Below are positions 43,433 to 51,355 of a stretch of DNA of 64,000 nt, in pieces. The notes beneath the pieces were generated by a model. That model was not told the DNA's origin. It saw only the letters and a list, made by a program, of their open reading frames with translations, and did not search any database. Position 1 is the first letter of the stretch, and every line of letters starts with the position of its first letter. This DNA comes from Hyphomicrobiales bacterium (GTDB lineage: Bacteria > Pseudomonadota > Alphaproteobacteria > Rhizobiales > Rhizobiaceae), in contig UBUL01000019.1 in assembly GCA_900468625.1 (NCBI GenBank), positions 372,001-436,000 on the forward strand. Reading direction: 5' to 3'. The position numbers and the translations under genes were made by a program.

Positions 43433-44328
43433 AAGTATCCCTCGCGCTTCTTCTTTTCCATCGAAGCGACGGGATCACTATCGATAAGCCTGCTCTGACG
43501 TTCAGAGGTTCGAACCGCCCCTATTTCTGCGATAATGGCGTCAAGCGTTTCCGCAGTGGATTCGATGGCGCCGGTGAGAGGATAACAGCCAAGAGTGCGA
43601 AAGCGGACCATCCGCTCTTCAATTATTTCCCCCGAATTGAGCGGCATACGATCATCATCCACCATGATCCACGTGCCTCCGCGGTTAACCACGGGCCGTT
43701 TTGCAGCGAAGTAAAGGGGTACAATTGGAATACTCTCGCGCCTGATGTAAAGCCATACGTCAAGCTCCGTCCAGTTTGAAAGCGGGAAAATGCGTACAGA
43801 TTCTCCCTTGTTGACTCTCGTATTGTAGGTCTTCCACATTTCTGGACGCTGATTTTGCGGATCCCATGAGTGTTTCACGTTGCGGAAGGAAAAAATCCGT
43901 TCTTTTGCTCGTGATTTTTCCTCATCACGTCTCGCTCCCCCAAATGCGGCGTCGAAGGCATATTTTTCAAGGGCTTGCTTGAGCGCTTCGGTTTTCATTA
44001 TTTGAGTATAAATATTTGGATTGTGCGTGAACGGATTTATACCCTGATTTATACCTTGATAATTCGTATAAACGTGAAGATCGACACCATATTCAGCTGA
44101 TATGCGATCGCGAAATCGGATCATCTCGCCGAATTTCCAAGTTGTGTCGATATGCAAAAATGGGAACGGCGGTTTTCCAGGATAAAACGCTTTCATCGCT
44201 AAATGCATCATTACCGAGGAATCTTTTCCAACAGAGTATAGCATAACCGGATTTGAAAACGTTGCTATTACTTCGCGAAGTATATGAATGGATTCTGCTT
44301 CAAGCGTCTGTAGATTTGAGTTTTTCAT
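43429..44328 (-). CDS. cysD: Sulfate adenylyltransferase subunit 2 (CysD/NodP)
   Basis: The 299-residue protein is the catalytic ATP-PPase subunit of ATP sulfurylase, with YSVGKDSSVMMHLA (PP-loop SxGxDS), FGGARRDEEKSRAKER and a C-terminal RQSRLIDSD segment, all standard. It acts with the CysN part of the next gene to activate sulfate. A promoter should lie in the AT-rich gap 44329-44803. In rhizobia such pairs occur as housekeeping or as nodPQ for sulfated Nod factor; here the context points to a sulfated polysaccharide. Confidence 0.95.
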   Translation of the reverse strand: MKNSNLQTLEAESIHILREVIATFSNPVMLYSVGKDSSVMMHLAMKAFYPGKPPFPFLHIDTTWKFGEMIRFRDRISAEYGVDLHVYTNYQGINQGINPFTHNPNIYTQIMKTEALKQALEKYAFDAAFGGARRDEEKSRAKERIFSFRNVKHSWDPQNQRPEMWKTYNTRVNKGESVRIFPLSNWTELDVWLYIRRESIPIVPLYFAAKRPVVNRGGTWIMVDDDRMPLNSGEIIEERMVRFRTLGCYPLTGAIESTAETLDAIIAEIGAVRTSERQSRLIDSDPVASMEKKKREGYF

Positions 44329-44803
44329 ATGCTTTAGAGCCGTTGAGCGTGCATATCTGACGTCATGGTGCGAACGTAAAATGATGCGATTTCTCGTTTG
44401 ACAATATCCCGCCTTTTAACGCTAGTCGCGATCGCACCCGGGCGCAATCCCGCGACTACCACTAGCTTAAACCTAGAAACCCTTCACGCTTTCATCGTAG
44501 TGGCACTTCACTTTGCTACCTATGCCTCTACCAAATCTACCGGCCCAACTCGCAAGCCAAGGCTGTGCCGGGTATTTTGGCAACTCCGATGCACCGACGG
44601 TTTTACGGCGTAAACACACAAGACTGCTCGTCGCCTATGGTCTGCTTGATTTAGTCTTAAATTGATATCGGCGTTAATTTGAGACTCTGCTCAGAATTGA
44701 GCGCGTCTGGCCACGCCTTGCGCACCGGCCGCTTTCCGTTGTTGAGATTGCCAATGGTTACAGGACTGGTTGGCTCGAGCCGGCGTTCATTTGAGCCAGA
44801 TGA
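44329..44803. other. Intergenic region at the right edge of the polysaccharide island
   Basis: The 475-bp gap separates cysD from the polyol dehydrogenase gene, both on the minus strand. The part near cysD is AT-rich and must contain its promoter; from about 44,690 the GC content rises to that of the polyol region. Short open frames on both strands have no recognisable product, so I assign no gene. Confidence 0.6.
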
Positions 44804-46546
44804 TCAGCGTGCGGCCGGGCGGGCCGTTCGACGCAGGCCGTCCTCGCTCAGGGTCTGACCATGGAATTTCGACAGCGACGCGACGACGTCGTCGATTTCC
44901 TTGTTCAACCGCCCTGCATCCCATTGCAAGGCGGCCGCCGCAATCGCGCCGATTTCGCGCAGGCCCTGGATCGTCAGGAGCCCCTCGATCGCCATGGTGG
45001 TGCGGCGAAAGACGATATCGGACAGATGCACGACCATTTCCTGCCGCGCGATCCAGTCAATCTCCAGCGCGCTATAGCGTTGCGCACCGCTGATGCGCTG
45101 ATCGTCGTTGGATTCAGAGCGGTAGGCAAGGATGTCTGCAGCGGTCGTGCCGTATCGGCCGAGCAGTTCATCCACTCTGCTTGCCTCGACACCGGCCTTT
45201 GCTGCGACCTGCTTGATCCAGCGCGTGCGCTCATCGGCGCTTACCGGAAAATTTCGGCCGCCGCCGATGGCAAGCGGTTCGGTGGAGGTTTTGCGGCTAC
45301 GCTTCAGACGTGTCAGCACCGTGTCGGCTACTTCCTCGGCAAAGCCGCGGAACGTCGTCCATTTGCCGCCGACCAGCGAGATGATCGGGAAGGGGCGGCC
45401 TGCCTGCGGCTCGAAGACCGGTGCGGAGTGATCGCGGCTGATCAGGCCCGGCGACGAAGCGTCGGAGGCGGGCAGCGGCCGGATGCCGCTATAGCTGTAG
45501 GTCACCTGGTTGCGGTCAAAACGCAGGCTCGGCAAAAGCGAGCGCAAGCTCTCGAGAAAATAGTCGATCTCCGGCTCCTCGCAGCGCACATTGTCGGGAT
45601 CGTCACAAGGGATATCGGTCGAGCCGACCAAAGCCTGGCCGAGATAGCCGTAGACGAGGCAGATGCGGCCGTCATCGGCCTCGAAATAGATCATATGGCC
45701 GTTGAGGCTGCGCACCAGTTCCGGATGATCGAGCAGGATATGCGATCCCTTGGTGCCGCCGATCAGATGTGCCGGTGCGCCAAGTGCGGCATTGACGTGA
45801 TCGATCCAGGGGCCGGCGGCATTGACGACGAGCTTCGGCTTTGCCGAAAAGGCATAGCCGTCCGAACGCCGGAAGGTCAGTAGACCGTCGGTGGCGGAAA
45901 CCAGCCTTGTGGAATTCGCCGCCAGCGAGCCCTTGTTGGCTTCAAGTCCGTCATTGACCAGTTCATAGACCAACCGCTCCGGCCGGCTGATCTTGGCGTC
46001 GTAATAGATGCCGCCTGCCACGATCTGCGGTGTCACATGCGGCATTTCCTTCAGCGCCCGACCCTTCAACAGGAACCTGTGGCGAGGCATGACGCGGTTG
46101 CGCGATCCGAAGAAGTCATAAAGCGCAAGGCCGATCTTGATGAGCACGGCGCCGCGGCTGCGCGGCGCCGTCGTCGATCCGAAAAGCGTGCGGAGGGCAG
46201 CCGGTATGCCGCGCATCCAGGAAAAGACTGGCACGAAGGTCGGCAGCGCCTCGACGCAATGCGGCGCGTTCGTCAGCAGAAGGTTGCGCTCGAGCGCGGA
46301 CTGCGCGACCAGCCGGAACTCGCCGGTTTCCAGATATTTGAGACCGCCATGGATCAGACGCGAAGGTGCGGCACTCGTTCCCGAACCGAAGTCCGCTTTA
46401 TCGACGATCAGGCAGTTGACGCCCTGCAGCGAAAGATCGCGAAACAATCCGGCGCCATTGACGCCCGCGCCCAAGATGACAACGTCGATCTCCCCGTCTT
46501 GAAGTTCAAAGAAGCGTTGTTTCAGATCGGCGGCCATATCGGTCAT
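44804..46546 (-). CDS. FAD-dependent glycerol-3-phosphate dehydrogenase-like enzyme (polyol-phosphate dehydrogenase)
   Basis: The 580-residue GlpD/DAO-family protein has the FAD motif VVILGAGVNGAGLFRDLSL (about 21-39), SRLIHGGLKYLETGEFRL and LVGGKWTTFRGFAEEVAD. It is about 70 residues longer than the EryB copy at 56193. It follows an FGGY kinase by 60 bp and, with the DeoR-type regulator, forms a regulator-kinase-dehydrogenase set parallel to eryA-eryB. It probably oxidises the phosphorylated product of that kinase, passing electrons to quinone at the membrane. Glycerol-3-phosphate itself is the alternative substrate. Confidence 0.85.
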   Translation of the reverse strand: MTDMAADLKQRFFELQDGEIDVVILGAGVNGAGLFRDLSLQGVNCLIVDKADFGSGTSAAPSRLIHGGLKYLETGEFRLVAQSALERNLLLTNAPHCVEALPTFVPVFSWMRGIPAALRTLFGSTTAPRSRGAVLIKIGLALYDFFGSRNRVMPRHRFLLKGRALKEMPHVTPQIVAGGIYYDAKISRPERLVYELVNDGLEANKGSLAANSTRLVSATDGLLTFRRSDGYAFSAKPKLVVNAAGPWIDHVNAALGAPAHLIGGTKGSHILLDHPELVRSLNGHMIYFEADDGRICLVYGYLGQALVGSTDIPCDDPDNVRCEEPEIDYFLESLRSLLPSLRFDRNQVTYSYSGIRPLPASDASSPGLISRDHSAPVFEPQAGRPFPIISLVGGKWTTFRGFAEEVADTVLTRLKRSRKTSTEPLAIGGGRNFPVSADERTRWIKQVAAKAGVEASRVDELLGRYGTTAADILAYRSESNDDQRISGAQRYSALEIDWIARQEMVVHLSDIVFRRTTMAIEGLLTIQGLREIGAIAAAALQWDAGRLNKEIDDVVASLSKFHGQTLSEDGLRRTARPAAR

Positions 46547-46606
46547 AACATCATCATCCTGGTGAATGCCGCGATGGAACTCGTCCCATCCGGCACAGTT
46601 TTCGGT

Positions 46607-48136
46607 CTAGCCTAGGGAGTGGCGGGTCGCGAGATTGCCGATGCGCGGCCAGAGCGGCGCCATCGCTTCTGCAATGTCTCGGAAGAGATCGTAGCGGATG
46701 CGATAATCGGCGCTGCGGGCGGAATCCGGACGATAGGTCCTCGCGATCTTGCCGACATCGCGCGGATCGCTCTGCGGGCTGGCATAGACACCGATCCCAG
46801 CGCCGGCGCAAAGGGCGGCCCCCCAAGCGGCGGCTTCATCGATCTCGGTGATGGTGACAGGCAGACCGAGCACGTCGGCAAACATCTGCACGACGATCGG
46901 ATTGCGCGATACGCCGCCCGCCAGCCTTGCCTGATCGAAGGAAAAACCGTCACTTAGGGCATCGACGTGAATCTTGTGGTTGAAGGCGATGCCTTCGAGG
47001 ACGGCGCGCAGCATGTCGCCGCGGTCATGCCAGCCGCCAAGCCCGAAGAAGCTGGCGGTGGCCTCAGCACCATAGGGTGAGCCGAACAGATAGGGATGGA
47101 AGAGCGCGCTCGATGGACGGTTGAACGCTGCCTCGATCTCGGGACCGAGTACGGCATGGATGGACTTGCCGACAGCCTCGGCGTTTGCAATGTCGCTGGC
47201 GCAGAGCTTGTCGAGAAACCACTCGTAATTCGCCGAGGATGCCGGCGAGATCGACATGTTGTTCCATTGGCCCGGCGAAATGGCATTTCGGCAGAACCAG
47301 CGACTGTCGACGCGTGGCTGCGACGACAGCGCCTCGTTGATCGAATAGGTGCCGGCGATGACCGCGACGACGCCATCGGCATAGCCGCCGGCGCCAAGGG
47401 CAGAAGCCGTCACATCATGCAGGCCGGCAACGACGGGCGTGCCTCTAGCAAGGCCCGTCCGTTTCGCGACGGCTTCGGTCACATACCCGACAACCTCATC
47501 GGATCGCGAGGCTGGCGGCAGGGCGCCGGCGATTGCCTCAACGGCGAAGAGCTTCAGCGCATCCGGCGTATAGTCCTGCGTCGAAACATCGGTAAAAGAA
47601 GTGCTGGCCTCGGTGCGGTCGGTGCCGACGACGCCTGTCAGGCAGAAGCGCAGCCAGTCCTTGCAGCTCAAGACATGGCCGATCCGGCTAAAACGCTCAG
47701 GCTCATTGGCCTTGATCCAGGCAAGCAGCGCAGACGGGGCCGAGACATGCGGCACCTGCCCAGTCAGCCTCAAAGATTCGTCGGCAAGCGGACTTTTCAG
47801 CCACTGCTCGACGATCGATCCGGCGCGGCTGTCGAGCGAGAGGATGGCACGCCCAAGCGGCCTATCTGCCCTGTCGAGCAGATAAATGCCATCGCCATGC
47901 GCGGTCGCAGCAATAGCCTGAATGTCGCTGGCCGGACGCCCGCTGAGCCTGATCGCCTCGCCAATGGCCTCGGCAGTGCGCGTCCAGAGTTCGTCCATGT
48001 CGCGTTCGACATGTCGCGCCTTCGGCATGAACTGGGTCACACGGCGGCGCGCAACGGCAAGCGGCGTGCCGTCGATGTCGAAGATGACGGCCTTGGTGAC
48101 GGTCAAACCACTGTCGATCCCGAGCAGACTCGGCAT
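46607..48136 (-). CDS. FGGY-family carbohydrate (polyol) kinase
   Basis: The 509-residue kinase has LGIDSGLTVTKAVIFD (ATP phosphate 1), the FGGY-type central region HVLSCKDWLRFCLTG and ARLAGGVSRNPIVVQMFAD (phosphate 2), then EIDEAAAWGAALCAG. It is closer to EryA/xylulose-kinase types than to GlpK, whose diagnostic N-terminal DQGTTSSR is absent. It should phosphorylate a polyol or ketose taken up by the neighbouring ABC transporter. Together with the dehydrogenase downstream, it suggests a second catabolic branch. The substrate cannot be assigned from sequence. Confidence 0.85.
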   Translation of the reverse strand: MPSLLGIDSGLTVTKAVIFDIDGTPLAVARRRVTQFMPKARHVERDMDELWTRTAEAIGEAIRLSGRPASDIQAIAATAHGDGIYLLDRADRPLGRAILSLDSRAGSIVEQWLKSPLADESLRLTGQVPHVSAPSALLAWIKANEPERFSRIGHVLSCKDWLRFCLTGVVGTDRTEASTSFTDVSTQDYTPDALKLFAVEAIAGALPPASRSDEVVGYVTEAVAKRTGLARGTPVVAGLHDVTASALGAGGYADGVVAVIAGTYSINEALSSQPRVDSRWFCRNAISPGQWNNMSISPASSANYEWFLDKLCASDIANAEAVGKSIHAVLGPEIEAAFNRPSSALFHPYLFGSPYGAEATASFFGLGGWHDRGDMLRAVLEGIAFNHKIHVDALSDGFSFDQARLAGGVSRNPIVVQMFADVLGLPVTITEIDEAAAWGAALCAGAGIGVYASPQSDPRDVGKIARTYRPDSARSADYRIRYDLFRDIAEAMAPLWPRIGNLATRHSLG

Positions 48137-48190
48137 TCCTGTTACTCCTGATCGTAAACGAGGTGAGGCGGCCCATGCCGGGGCCGTCGC

Positions 48191-49033
48191 TCACGCACGC
48201 TCCTTGTCGGCCTTGGCGACGACCACATTGATGTTCCTGTTGCGCATGCGCTCGAGGTGATCTGCGGGCGTCTTCTCGTCGACGATGACGACATCGAATT
48301 CGCTCAAATGCGCGAAACTATGAAGCGCCCGCCGCTCGAACTTCGTGTGGTCCATCAGCAAGACGCGCTTGGCGGCGCTATTAAACATTGCCCGCTTGAT
48401 ATCGACGATCTCGGGCGACTGATGAAAGACTGCGCCATCGATGACCGCCGACATCGAAATGAAGGCAACATCGGCCCGCAGGCGATTGATTTCGTTGATC
48501 GTCATCCGGCCCATGAAGGCATTGCACCAATTATAGTACTGCCCGCCGAGCGCCAGAAGCGTCACGTCATGCATGTCTTTCAGCGCATTCATCAGCGTCA
48601 GCGAATTGGTGATCGCCGTCAGCGGCACCTTGGCGGGCAGGTGCGATGCCATCTGCAGGACGGTGGTGGAATCGTCGAGGAAGATCGCCTGACCGGGCTC
48701 GACGAACTGCATCGCGGTTGCGGCAATCATCTTCTTTTCGCTTGCCTGCCGGTTGGCACGATAGACGTCGCTCGATTCGATCAGGCTCGTTGCCGCCGCG
48801 GTAACGATACCGCGCGTCTTTCGGAAAAGACCTCGGCTGACGAGCTCGTCGACGTCGCGATGCGCCGTCATCAGGCTGATGCCGAAACGCTCAGTCAGGT
48901 CCTCGATGCGCATAGACCCTTCCGTCATCACGGCTTCGGCGATCATCTGGCGCCTGGCGATCTGACGCGAATGCCGGCTGTCGCTCGGCAGTTCGTCTTT
49001 CAGGAATGATATGGAGCTTGTCTTGTCTGTCAC
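48191..49033 (-). CDS. DeoR/GlpR-family transcriptional regulator
   Basis: The 280-residue repressor has an N-terminal helix-turn-helix (about 27-80; MRIEDLTERFGISLMTAHRDVDEL) with the DeoR-type spacing. Its C-terminal sugar-phosphate sensor domain contains IFLDDSTTVLQMASHL and the VLLMDHTKFERRALHSF segment. It heads the kinase-dehydrogenase run and probably represses it until a sugar-phosphate intermediate appears. It is distinct from the DeoR-type EryR at 59852. Confidence 0.9.
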   Translation of the reverse strand: MTDKTSSISFLKDELPSDSRHSRQIARRQMIAEAVMTEGSMRIEDLTERFGISLMTAHRDVDELVSRGLFRKTRGIVTAAATSLIESSDVYRANRQASEKKMIAATAMQFVEPGQAIFLDDSTTVLQMASHLPAKVPLTAITNSLTLMNALKDMHDVTLLALGGQYYNWCNAFMGRMTINEINRLRADVAFISMSAVIDGAVFHQSPEIVDIKRAMFNSAAKRVLLMDHTKFERRALHSFAHLSEFDVVIVDEKTPADHLERMRNRNINVVVAKADKERA

Positions 49034-49201
49034 TTTGGCCTCTGACGCTGATCCTTGCGGAGTTGACTTGCTGCGGCGAGTGTCATGCTATGAGAAAAGA
49101 ATATAAAGAACAGTTCGCTACAAGAATTTCTGCAAGTTCTGTGTGATATTCCGCCAAGGGCTCGTGCTGCCAGCGGACGCTGATAGCGCTCAAGTGAGTG
49201 A

Positions 49202-49222
49202 GGGCGCCGGCTTGCGGCGCCC
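49202..49222 (-). terminator. GC-rich hairpin after the binding-protein gene
   Basis: GGGCGCCG and CGGCGCCC form a perfect 8-bp stem around GCTTG, 10 bp after the stop of the substrate-binding protein gene. No T-run follows, so it may only attenuate, or protect the 3' end of the abundant binding-protein transcript. Confidence 0.5.
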
Positions 49223-49231
49223 CCGATATCA

Positions 49232-50179
49232 TTACTCGGACAGGACGAAGGGTGCCGTGTACTTGCCCACATTGTCCTTGGTGATCAGGATGCAATCGAA
49301 AAGCTGCTTTTCGCTCTTGGCACCGGTCTTGCCGGTCTTGATGAAGCTGTCGGCCTGCTTGACGGCTTCCGCCGAGAAGGTGGCGACCGGCTGCAGGACG
49401 GTATATTGCAGCTCACCGGCCTTGATGGCGGCTACCGCGTCGGGAGAGCCGTCGAAGCCACCGACCTTGACGCTGGCAAGCTTGCCGGCTTCCTTGAGGG
49501 CGGCAATCGCGCCGAGCGCCATTTCGTCATTGCCGGAAATCACGCCGATAATGTCCGGGTGGGCCTGCAGGATCGACTGCATCTTGTTGTGACCCTGGGT
49601 GCGGTCCCAGTTGGCAACTTCCTTGGCAACCTTCTTCAGGTCGGGGTACTGGGTCAGAACGGTCTCATAGCCGTTCGAGCGGGTGGCCGCATTGTTGTCG
49701 GAGGGCGAGCCGAACAGTTCCGCATAATTGCCCTTGTCGCCGACAGCTTCGACCCACTGCTGCGCGCCGATTGCGGCACCCTGGGCGTTGTTGGAGACGA
49801 GCTGCGCCTTGGCAAGCCCTTCCTGGTTGATTTCAGCGTTGACGAGGAAAACCGGGATGCCGGCTGCAACCGCCTTCTTGACCGCGCCGACCGAGCCGTC
49901 GGCATTGGCCGGATCGAGGATGATGGCGACCGACTTGTTGGTAATCGCCGTGTCGATCAGGTTGCTTTCGGTGTTGGTATCGCCCTTGTGAGCGCCGACC
50001 GTTGCCGTGTAGCCGAGCTTTTCGGCCGTTGCCTTGGCGACATTGCCTTCCGTCAGCCAGTAGGGGTTGGACGGATCGTTGACGATGATCGTCATCTGAC
50101 CGGCAGCCCAAGCTGCTCCCGTCAGAAGCGGTGCCACAGCAACTGCTGCCATGACGATGCGCAAACCTTTTTTGAACAT
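49232..50179 (-). CDS. eryG: Sugar/polyol ABC transporter substrate-binding protein
   Basis: The ATG at 50179, preceded by AAAGGGAGAGAGACT, gives 315 residues starting with a signal peptide (MFKKGLRIVMAAVAVAPLL, cleavage after AWA). Longer upstream extensions are not plausible coding. The mature protein is an RbsB-type periplasmic binding protein (IIVNDPSNPYWLTEGN, ILDPANADGS, GVISGNDEMALGAIAALKEA). With the permease and ATPase upstream it matches the EryG component of the rhizobial erythritol transporter. Ligands could include erythritol and other polyols. It is the last gene of the transporter run. Confidence 0.85.
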   Translation of the reverse strand: MFKKGLRIVMAAVAVAPLLTGAAWAAGQMTIIVNDPSNPYWLTEGNVAKATAEKLGYTATVGAHKGDTNTESNLIDTAITNKSVAIILDPANADGSVGAVKKAVAAGIPVFLVNAEINQEGLAKAQLVSNNAQGAAIGAQQWVEAVGDKGNYAELFGSPSDNNAATRSNGYETVLTQYPDLKKVAKEVANWDRTQGHNKMQSILQAHPDIIGVISGNDEMALGAIAALKEAGKLASVKVGGFDGSPDAVAAIKAGELQYTVLQPVATFSAEAVKQADSFIKTGKTGAKSEKQLFDCILITKDNVGKYTAPFVLSE

Positions 50180-50280
50180 TAGTCTCTCTCCCTTTTGATG
50201 AGCTCTGGTGATGCCGGCGAACCGGCGCTTCTTTCTCCGATCGGCTCCTTCACCGATCGGTGACAAGTTCAGGCATGGCG

Positions 50281-51333
50281 TCAGCCGGATTTTGTCCGAC
50301 GCCCGTATTGGATGCTGTTCATAAGCACGGCGAGCACGATGACCGCACCGGTAAAGACCGTCTGCCAGTAGGCCGATACGCCGATGATGACGAGGCCGTC
50401 GGACAGGAAGCCGATGACGAAGGCGCCGAGCATGGTGCCGCGGGTCGTGCCGCGCCCACCCGTCAGCGCCGCACCGCCGATGACGACGGCGGCGATCGCC
50501 GTCAGCTCGTAGGTGGTGCCAGCGGTCGGGCCTGCCGAGGTGAGCTGAGAAGACAAAACCAGGCCGGCAATCGCGGCGCAAACGCCTGAGAGCACATAGA
50601 CGATGATCTTGACGCGCTTGACCGGAACACCGGAAAGATCGGCTGCGCGCTCGTTGCCGCCCGAGGCATAGAGCCAGCGGCCGAAGGCGGTGCGGCTCAG
50701 AACCAGACCGCAGACGATCGCAAGTGCGGCAAGCACGATGACGCCGATCGGAATGCCGGCAAGGCGGTTGAACCCGAGCCAGTCGAAGCCGGTATTGCCG
50801 AGTTCGGGACGGCCGCCAAGGTTGTTATAGGTGAGGCCGTTGGTCATCAGCAGCGCGATACCGCGGGCGACATAGAGCACGCCGAGCGAGGCGACGAAGG
50901 CCGGAACGCGCAGGTAAGCAATCAATACGCCGTTGACAGCGCCGACGACGGCGCCAAGCGCGCAGGTCAGCACCACGACGGCCCAGACCGGCGGATAGAG
51001 AATGACGCCGAAGCTCGATAGCGTGACGCCCTGCATCAGGAAGCCGGCAAAACAGCCGGCAAGGCCGAGCGTCGAGCCGACCGACAGGTCGATGCCGCCG
51101 TTGAGGATGACCAGCAGCATGCCGATGGCAAGGATGCCGAAGATGGCGACATGCGAGGCCATCGTCAGGAAATTGCTGAGCGAGAAGTAGTAGGGCGACA
51201 GGAAGGAGAAGACCGCGATGATGACGATCAGCGCGAAGAAGGCGCGCCCCTCCAGGATCAGCCGCACGAGACTGAAGTTTCGCCGCTGCCCGTTCGACGT
51301 GGATTTCTTTTCTGTGATGTTCGTGACTGACAT
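50281..51333 (-). CDS. eryF: Sugar/polyol ABC transporter permease
   Basis: The start at 51333 (MSVTNITEKK) gives 350 residues; the longer frame runs into the upstream gene. It is an RbsC-type permease with about ten membrane helices, including LAIGMLLVILNGGIDLSVGS and VVIGGAALTGGRGTTRGTMLGA, given in part, the conserved family segments. It forms the channel for the polyol bound by the downstream-encoded binding protein. It lies 22 bp after the ATPase gene. Confidence 0.87.
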   Translation of the reverse strand: MSVTNITEKKSTSNGQRRNFSLVRLILEGRAFFALIVIIAVFSFLSPYYFSLSNFLTMASHVAIFGILAIGMLLVILNGGIDLSVGSTLGLAGCFAGFLMQGVTLSSFGVILYPPVWAVVVLTCALGAVVGAVNGVLIAYLRVPAFVASLGVLYVARGIALLMTNGLTYNNLGGRPELGNTGFDWLGFNRLAGIPIGVIVLAALAIVCGLVLSRTAFGRWLYASGGNERAADLSGVPVKRVKIIVYVLSGVCAAIAGLVLSSQLTSAGPTAGTTYELTAIAAVVIGGAALTGGRGTTRGTMLGAFVIGFLSDGLVIIGVSAYWQTVFTGAVIVLAVLMNSIQYGRRTKSG

Positions 51334-51355
51334 AATCAGTGCTCCATGAATGCGG

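Noticed and set aside
24113..44328. Nod-factor decoration cluster (gmd, fcl, nodPQ-like, sulfotransferase)
   Set aside because: No nodZ-type fucosyltransferase, nodABC or nod box was seen, while rfbBDAC and an ABC-2 exporter point to a surface polysaccharide.
50180..50581. Upstream extension of the binding-protein gene to give 449 residues
   Set aside because: The extra residues are His/Arg-rich shadow sequence overlapping the permease gene; the ATG at 50179 starts a proper signal peptide with a good ribosome binding site.
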